NCBI RefSeq assembly: GCF_001667185.1
Contig: NZ_LZIC01000034.1
Coordinates: 1 to 64,000 of the forward strand
Direction of reading: 5' to 3'
Length of the DNA: 64,000 bases
Source of the DNA: Mycobacterium sp. 852002-50816_SCH5313054-b
GTDB lineage: Bacteria > Actinomycetota > Actinomycetes > Mycobacteriales > Mycobacteriaceae
Shown here: positions 54,272-64,000 of the stretch, piece after piece
Position numbering within the stretch: position 1 is the first letter of the stretch
Layout: each line of letters starts with the position of its first letter
Program-made: the position numbers and the translations under genes
The notes under the pieces: model-generated
The model's database searches: none
The model's input: the letters and a program-made list of their open reading frames with translations, nothing else
Told to the model about the DNA's origin: nothing

Positions 54272-55507
54272 ATGCAGGCGTGGTCTTCCGCACAGGTCCC
54301 GGTGGTGCCGGGGCGCGGTCCCGAGTTGCGGCTGTATGACACCTCCGACCGGCAGGTGCGCCCGGTGGCGGCCGGGTCGAAGGCCACCATGTACGTCTGC
54401 GGGATCACCCCCTACGACGCGACCCACCTGGGCCACGCCGCCACCTACCTGGCCTTCGACCTGGTGCATCGGCAATGGCTGGACCTCGGTCACGACGTGC
54501 ACTACGTGCAGAACGTCACCGACATCGACGACCCCCTGCTGGAGCGCGCCGAGCGCGACGGCGTGGACTGGCGCGAGCTGGGCGACCGCGAGGTCGCCCT
54601 GTTTCGCGAGGACATGACGGCGCTGCGGATCCTGCCGCCGCGGGAGTACGTCGGGGCGACGGAGGCGATCGCCGAGGTCGTCGAACTCGTCGAGAAGATG
54701 CTGGCCTCCGGCGCCGCGTACGTCCTCGACGGCGAATACCCGGACGTCTACTACCGGGCCGACGCCACCCTACAGTTCGGCTACGAATCCGGCTATGACC
54801 GCGACACCATGCTGCAGCTGTTCGCCGAGCGCGGCGGCGACCCGCGCCGCCCCGGCAAGACCGACGAGCTCGACGCCCTGCTGTGGCGGGCCGCGCGGCC
54901 GGGCGAGCCCAGCTGGCCCTCGCCATTCGGTCCGGGGCGGCCCGGCTGGCACGTCGAATGCGCCGCGATCGCGCTCAGCCGCATCGGCAGCGGCCTGGAC
55001 ATCCAGGGCGGGGGCAGCGACCTGATCTTCCCGCACCACGAATTCACCGCCGCCCACGCCGAATGTGTCCGCGGCGAACGGCGATTCGCCCGGCACTACG
55101 TGCACGCGGGGATGATCGGCTGGGAGGGGCACAAGATGTCCAAGAGCCGCGGCAACCTGGTGCTGGTGTCGAATCTGCGCGCGAAAGGCATTGAGCCGGC
55201 GGCCATCCGGCTGGGCCTGCTGGCCGGGCACTACCGCGCCGACCGGTTCTGGAACTCCGACGTGCTCGACGAGGCGATCGCCCGGCTGCAGCGGTGGCGC
55301 GCGGCGACGGCGCTGCCGGGCGGCCCGGATGCCACCGACGTCGTCGGCCGGGTCCGCCGCTACTTGGCCGACGACCTCGATACACCGAAATCCCTTGCCG
55401 CGCTGGATGGTTGGGCAACCGACGCGCTGGAGTACGGCGGTCACGACGCCGCGGCGCCGAGGCTGGTGGCGACCGCGGTTGATGCGCTGCTGGGAGTGCA
55501 GCTGTAA
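54272..55507 (+). CDS. mshC: Cysteine:GlcN-Ins ligase MshC
   Basis: MshC joins cysteine to glucosaminyl-inositol in mycothiol synthesis. It is derived from cysteinyl-tRNA synthetase: zinc ligand Cys43 in YVCGITPYD, the ATP motif THLGHA and KMSKS at 288-292 (HKMSKSRGN). It lacks the tRNA anticodon-binding end of CysS. The 411-residue length agrees with 414 in M. tuberculosis. ATG 54272 begins [14 protein letters not shown], matching orthologues. The frame is open upstream within cysQ, but that is a shadow. Confidence 0.95.
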   Translation: MQAWSSAQVPVVPGRGPELRLYDTSDRQVRPVAAGSKATMYVCGITPYDATHLGHAATYLAFDLVHRQWLDLGHDVHYVQNVTDIDDPLLERAERDGVDWRELGDREVALFREDMTALRILPPREYVGATEAIAEVVELVEKMLASGAAYVLDGEYPDVYYRADATLQFGYESGYDRDTMLQLFAERGGDPRRPGKTDELDALLWRAARPGEPSWPSPFGPGRPGWHVECAAIALSRIGSGLDIQGGGSDLIFPHHEFTAAHAECVRGERRFARHYVHAGMIGWEGHKMSKSRGNLVLVSNLRAKGIEPAAIRLGLLAGHYRADRFWNSDVLDEAIARLQRWRAATALPGGPDATDVVGRVRRYLADDLDTPKSLAALDGWATDALEYGGHDAAAPRLVATAVDALLGVQL

Positions 55508-55526
55508 AGAGGGGTACGTTTCGCCC

Positions 55527-56426
55527 ATGATGTCGCTGCACGACAAAGTCGTCTTCATCACCGGCGGTGCGCGGGGGATCGGCGCCGAGGCCGCCCGCCG
55601 CCTGCGCAACAAGGGCGCCAGGCTGGTGCTGACCGATCTCGACCAGGCCGAACTGGCGGCGGTCGCCGCCGAACTCGGCGAGGATCGAGTGCTCACCGCG
55701 GTCGCCGACGTGCGCGACCTGCCCGCCATGCAGGCGGCGGCGGCCAAGGCCGTCGAACGCTTCGGCGGCATCGACGTCGTCGTGGCCAACGCCGGCATCG
55801 CCAGCTACGGGTCGGTGCTCCAAGTCGACCCGGAGGCATTCAAGCGGGTGCTGGACGTCAACGTGCTCGGCGTGTTCCACACTGTGCGCGCCACGCTGCC
55901 GTCGGTGATCGACCGCCGCGGCTACGTGCTGATCGTGTCGTCGCTGGCCGCGTACGCGGCGGCCCCGGGCCTGGCCCCGTACAACGCCTCAAAGGCCGGC
56001 ATCGAGATCCTCGCCAACGCGCTGCGCCTGGAGGTCGGCCAGCGGGGGGTCGGCGTCGGCTCGGCGCACATGTCCTGGATCGACACCGCCCTGGTCCGCG
56101 ACAGCAAGGCCGACATCCCCTCCTTCGGCGAGATGCTCGCCAGGCTGCCGTGGCCGTTGAACAAGACCACCACCGTCGAGGAATGCGCGGACGCGTTCGT
56201 GCGGGGCATCGAGGCCCGCGCCGACCGCGTCTACTGCCCGCGCTGGGTTGGCCTGTTCCGGTGGCTCAAGCCGGTGCTGTCCACGCCCCTCGGGGAACTT
56301 CCCATCCGCAAGACCGCCGCCGAGCTGTTGCCGCGGATGGACGCCGAGGCCGCCGCGCTCGGCCGGTCCATGTCCGCGTCCAACGTGGAGATTTTGCGCG
56401 AAACTCAGGGCTTTTCACCCAACTAG
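55527..56426 (+). CDS. Short-chain dehydrogenase (Rv2129c-like)
   Basis: The 299-residue SDR has the cofactor loop FITGGARGIGAEAA (about 10-23), ADVRD, NAGIASYG, a catalytic Ser in IVSSLAAYAA and the Tyr-x-x-x-Lys site in PYNASKAGIEIL. The Asp in LVLTDLDQAEL suggests NAD preference. The conserved neighbourhood after mshC matches Rv2129c. ATG 55527 and 55530 are adjacent; either could start it. The natural substrate is unknown. Confidence 0.88.
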   Translation: MMSLHDKVVFITGGARGIGAEAARRLRNKGARLVLTDLDQAELAAVAAELGEDRVLTAVADVRDLPAMQAAAAKAVERFGGIDVVVANAGIASYGSVLQVDPEAFKRVLDVNVLGVFHTVRATLPSVIDRRGYVLIVSSLAAYAAAPGLAPYNASKAGIEILANALRLEVGQRGVGVGSAHMSWIDTALVRDSKADIPSFGEMLARLPWPLNKTTTVEECADAFVRGIEARADRVYCPRWVGLFRWLKPVLSTPLGELPIRKTAAELLPRMDAEAAALGRSMSASNVEILRETQGFSPN

Positions 56427-56500
56427 TCGACGGTGGCGACCCGCGGCGCCCGGCTACGCCGCGCTTGCGATCGCCACTAGTCGACGGTGGCGACCCGCGG
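56424..56500 (-). repeat. REP-like element copy 3 with flanking direct repeats
   Basis: Between the convergent stops of the SDR and the PAC2 gene, ACTAGTCGACGGTGGCGACC followed by CGCGG occurs twice (56424-56448 and 56476-56500). Between them, on the minus strand, is GGCGATCGCAAGCGCGGCGT then AGCCGGGCGCCGCGGGTCGCC. Its core CGCGGCG-8-CGCCGCG is a perfect 7-bp hairpin. It probably terminates both genes. Confidence 0.7.
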
Positions 56501-57376
56501 CTATTTGCGCCGGCGGCGAAGGTAGCGCTCGAACTCCGCCGCCAGCGCGTCGCCGTCGATCTTGCCGAGGGCCTCGTTCATGTCGACCTCGGCGTCGCCG
56601 CGCTGCTCGAGCGACGACACGTATTCGGCCAGGTCCTCGTCCTCGGCGGCCATCTCGGTGATCGCCTGCTCCCACTCCTCGGCCTGGGCCGGCAGGTCAC
56701 CCAGCGGCACCTCGATGTCCAGCACGTCCTCGACGCGGCGCAGCAGCGCCACCGTCGCCTTCGGGTTCGGCGGGTTGGACACGTAGTGCGGCACCGCCGC
56801 CCAGAACGTGACGGCGGGGATCCCGGCGGCCACGCACGCGTCCTGGAACACCCCGGCGATCCCGGTCGGGCCCTCGTAGCGGGTTTCCTCGAGGCCGAAG
56901 CGCTTCGCCGACTCGGGGGAGTAGGCCGCGCCCGACACCGGGACCGGCCGGGTGTGCGGCGTGTCGGCCAGCAGGGCGCCGATGATGACGACGGTGTCGA
57001 CATTGAGCTTGTCGGCGATGGCCAGCAACTCGGCGCAGAACGTGCGCCAGCGCATGTTGGGCTCCACGCCGTGCATCAACACGACGTCGCGGTCGCTGCC
57101 CGGGGGCCGGCAGTGGGTGATCCGCATCGCCGGCCACACCAGCTCCCGGGTCACCCCGTCGATCTGCCGGATGACCGGGCGATTCACCTGATAGTCGTAG
57201 TACGCCTCGTCGTCGATCTCGACGATCGGGTCGGCCTCCCAGATGGCGTCGAGGTGCTCGAGCGCGTCGCTGGCGGCGTCGCCCGCGTCGTTCCAGCCCT
57301 CGAACGCCGCCACGACGACGGCGTTGTGCAGTTCGGGCAGCGCACGGGCTTCCGGGCCACGATCCGGCAAGGTCAC
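56501..57376 (-). CDS. PAC2-family protein (Rv2125-like)
   Basis: The 291-residue protein belongs to the PAC2 family, which resembles proteasome-assembly chaperone 2. VVAAFEGWNDAGDAASDALEHL is the family start (shown here as FEGWNDAGDAA), and VIIGALLADTPHTRPVP and GIAGVFQDACVAAGIP follow. The C-terminal 70 residues are charged. GTG 57376 is chosen because it gives the 292-residue length of the M. tuberculosis orthologue, although the frame is open to 57526. It is divergent from metH; 350 bases separate them. Confidence 0.88.
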   Translation of the reverse strand: MTLPDRGPEARALPELHNAVVVAAFEGWNDAGDAASDALEHLDAIWEADPIVEIDDEAYYDYQVNRPVIRQIDGVTRELVWPAMRITHCRPPGSDRDVVLMHGVEPNMRWRTFCAELLAIADKLNVDTVVIIGALLADTPHTRPVPVSGAAYSPESAKRFGLEETRYEGPTGIAGVFQDACVAAGIPAVTFWAAVPHYVSNPPNPKATVALLRRVEDVLDIEVPLGDLPAQAEEWEQAITEMAAEDEDLAEYVSSLEQRGDAEVDMNEALGKIDGDALAAEFERYLRRRRK

Positions 57377-57639
57377 AGAATCAGCGTACGGCCTGCTGCA
57401 AACCGCCTGCGCCGTTCCGCGAGGCTGGCAGAGACCTGTCAACCTCTGGGCGTATTGCATAGGACGACTATCCTTATGGCGTGACTGCCGCCAACGCACA
57501 CCGCTCCGAAATACGTTCGGCTGCAAACTGGTTAACCTTGGTAACTACTACGTCGCCGACAGGATCCGCGAGCTGTCGATTTCGGCGATGAGTTGGGCGT
57601 CCAGACGTCGATCGGGGGACGACGTAGACTTTGCTGGTC

Positions 57640-57722
57640 GAGAGGCGTTGCAACGGTTCCGGTTCCCTGCCGGTATCCGCCACGCTCGGCAGAGTCAAGG
57701 ACGCCTTCCGCTACGGAAGGAA
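57640..57722 (+). promoter_or_regulatory. Probable S-adenosylhomocysteine (SAH) riboswitch
   Basis: The leader of metH reads GAGAGGCGTTGCAACGG, a short hairpin of CCGG arms, then CCGCCACGCTCGGC and GGACGCCTTCC. AGGCGT (57643-57648) pairs with ACGCCT (57701-57706) as P1, and the conserved GCGTTGCAAC and GCTCGG segments recall the SAH riboswitch. CCTTCCG (57704-57710) can instead pair with CGGAAGG (57714-57720), a perfect 7-bp hairpin that hides the metH ribosome site. P1 and this hairpin share bases and exclude each other, so ligand binding would free translation. A TAGACT at 57625-57630 may be the -10 element. Nothing else is seen in 57377-57639. Confidence 0.65.
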
Positions 57723-57726
57723 GTAC

Positions 57727-61470
<3,744 letters not shown>

Positions 61471-61573
61471 GGTTCGCGCTCTGCCGCGAGCGCGCGTGTT
61501 TGTACGGCGACACGCCGGCCAGCGCGGCAGTTTGCGGACCTTCGCGGCCGAAGCTCAGCAGAAACCGCCGTGA

Positions 61574-62728
<1,155 letters not shown>

Positions 62729-62824
62729 ACCAACGGGTGGCTTTCTCGCGGCTGTGTTAGCGTCCGGCTAGGGCTGCTGCAAGGTAGACGCCCGCGTCAT
62801 TGTCTAGTCCCCGGGAGGGTCTTC

Positions 62825-63334
62825 GTGACACACGCGCTAATTCTGTTGCTGGCTTTACTCATCGGTGTCGTCGCCGGGTTGCGTTCGCTGACGGCCCCCG
62901 CCGTGGTCGCCTGGGCCGCATACCTGGGTTGGATCGACGTGCACGGCACGTGGGCGTCCTGGATGGCCAGCATCATCACCGTCATCGTCTTCACCGTTCT
63001 CGCCGTCGGCGAGCTGGTCAACGACAAGCTGCCCAAGACGCCGGCCCGCACGGCGCCGCCGATCTTCGCCGCCCGCATCATCACGGGCGGGTTGGCGGGG
63101 GCGGTACTGGGCGCCTGGCCGCACTGGACCTTCTCCGCGCTCGGCGCGGGCGTCATCGGGGCGGTGCTCGGCACCCTCGGCGGCTATCAGGCCCGCAAAC
63201 GGCTGGCCGCCGTGGCCGGCAGGGACCTGCCGATCGCGCTGCTCGAGGACGCGGTCGCGGTCCTCGGCGCGTTCGCCATCGTGGCGGTGACGGGTCACGT
63301 GCTGACGGAGTACCTGCTCACGGCGGTTAAGTGA
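62825..63334 (+). CDS. DUF4126-family membrane protein (Rv2120c-like)
   Basis: The 169-residue protein has about five hydrophobic segments (for example 4-26, LILLLALLIGVVAGLRSL, and 94-125 rich in Gly and Ala). It begins with the DUF4126 pattern GVVAGLRSLTAPAVVAWAA. It lies at the Rv2120c position. Function unknown; no charged active site is visible. GGGAGGG lies nine bases before GTG 62825. Its stop overlaps the next gene by four bases. Confidence 0.82.
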   Translation: MTHALILLLALLIGVVAGLRSLTAPAVVAWAAYLGWIDVHGTWASWMASIITVIVFTVLAVGELVNDKLPKTPARTAPPIFAARIITGGLAGAVLGAWPHWTFSALGAGVIGAVLGTLGGYQARKRLAAVAGRDLPIALLEDAVAVLGAFAIVAVTGHVLTEYLLTAVK

Positions 63335-64000
63335 CAACGCATTTCGATGCGATCATCGTCGGCGCCGGGCAGGCCGGCCCTCCGCTGGCCGGACGGCTGA
63401 CCGCCGCCGGCCAGCGCGTCGCGGTCATCGAGCGCAAACTCGTCGGCGGCACCTGCGTCAACAACGGATGCATCCCGACCAAGACCCTGGTGGCCAGCGC
63501 GCACGCCGCCCACCTGGCCCGGCGCGGAGCCGAATACGGCGTGGGGACCGGCCCGATCCGCGTGGACATGGCGAAAGTCAAGGCGCGCAAGGACGACATC
63601 ATGCTCGCCGACCGCAAGGGCGTCGAAAGCTGGTTGGACGGCATGGACGGTTGCACCGTCTTTCGCGGTCATGCCCGTTTCGAAGACCCGCACACCGTCA
63701 GCGTCGACGGCGACCTGCTGCACGCCGACCGCATTTTCCTCAACGTCGGCGGCCGCGCGGTGGTGCCGGACGTCCCGGGGCTGTCCGACGTCGAATTCCT
63801 CACCAACGTCTCGATCCTCGAACTCGACACGCTGCCAGACCATCTCGTCATCCTCGGCGGCAGCTACATCGCGCTGGAGTTCGCGCAGATGTTCCGGCGC
63901 TTCGGGGCCCGGGTCACCGTGGTCGAGCGCGGCCCGCGGCTGGCGTCCCGCGAGGACGAGGACATCTCCGCCACCGTCAGGGAAATCCTGGAGGCCGAGG
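63331..64000 (+). CDS. FAD-dependent disulfide oxidoreductase (partial, cut by window end)
   Basis: The first 223 residues are seen. The FAD loop is IIVGAGQAGPPLAGRL (about 8-23), the redox disulfide is GGTCVNNGCIPTK with Cys42 and Cys47, and an NAD(P) loop ILGGSYIALEFAQMFRRFG follows near 175. This is a class I pyridine nucleotide-disulfide oxidoreductase, like mercuric reductase or dihydrolipoamide dehydrogenase; the CVNNGC form (rather than CVNVGC or CLNVGC) points to the mercuric-reductase-like FAD-containing oxidoreductases of unclear substrate. GTG 63331 overlaps the DUF4126 stop by four bases. The C-terminal dimer domain lies beyond the window. Confidence 0.88.
   Translation, partial: MTTHFDAIIVGAGQAGPPLAGRLTAAGQRVAVIERKLVGGTCVNNGCIPTKTLVASAHAAHLARRGAEYGVGTGPIRVDMAKVKARKDDIMLADRKGVESWLDGMDGCTVFRGHARFEDPHTVSVDGDLLHADRIFLNVGGRAVVPDVPGLSDVEFLTNVSILELDTLPDHLVILGGSYIALEFAQMFRRFGARVTVVERGPRLASREDEDISATVREILEAE

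Overview
The window is a chromosomal stretch of a GC-rich, slow-growing Mycobacterium. MraZ, RsmH, PbpB, FtsZ, SepF, Wag31, LppL, PyrD, MshC, HisE and HisG all read as close mycobacterial orthologues, in the order known from M. tuberculosis (the Rv2166c to Rv2120c neighbourhood, mirrored). A PE protein, an Stf0 sulfotransferase and an MmpS/MmpL pair support the genus. A Mycobacterium avium complex-like species is my best guess, but that is inference from recalled orthologues, not a search.

Region 1 (1-22.8 kb) is the division and cell wall (dcw) cluster: mraZ, rsmH, ftsL-like, pbpB, murE, murF, mraY, murD, ftsW, murG, murC, ftsQ, ftsZ, then pgeF, yggS, sepF, yggT, wag31. Many genes overlap by 1-4 bases (stop/start overlaps), so translational coupling is likely. 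MraZ-type repeats spaced 10 bp precede mraZ. A small lipoprotein gene sits between pbpB and murE.

Region 2 (about 23.0-43.0 kb) is a genomic island against the 3' end of tRNA-Leu(GAG), which lies on the minus strand at 42976-43061. A 20-base stretch of the tRNA 3' end recurs in the same orientation at 25480-25499 and 32740-32759, and in degraded form near 23032-23051. This divides the island into three tandem modules. Two of the copies sit in a 235-bp direct repeat that carries the worn 3' end of a serine recombinase gene. Module 1 holds an unrecognised protein with a glycine-zipper hydrophobic segment and an IS3-type transposase relic. Module 2 holds a TetR regulator, an SDR relic, mmpS-mmpL, a thioredoxin-reductase-like flavoprotein and a frameshifted methyltransferase. 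Module 3 holds a probable aromatic-compound catabolic operon (FAH-family hydrolase, extradiol-type VOC dioxygenase, class A flavin monooxygenase, AceE-like ThDP enzyme) with a PucR-type regulator, an SDR, a second TetR, and relics of a cytochrome P450 and an F420-dependent reductase.

Region 3 (43.1-64.0 kb) returns to conserved backbone: M20 peptidase, PEBP protein, an inserted Stf0-PE pair, pyrD, a DUF5703 gene, lppL, phosphoglycerate-mutase-like, DUF3090, SCO1664-family, cysQ, mshC, an SDR, a PAC2 protein, metH, hisE, hisG, a DUF4126 membrane protein and the start of a FAD-dependent disulfide oxidoreductase. The metH gene is of the E. coli type, unlike the M. tuberculosis MetH I recall. Its leader looks like an S-adenosylhomocysteine riboswitch whose P1 stem overlaps a hairpin that would hide the ribosome binding site. 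A short REP-like hairpin element recurs directly after stop codons in this region.
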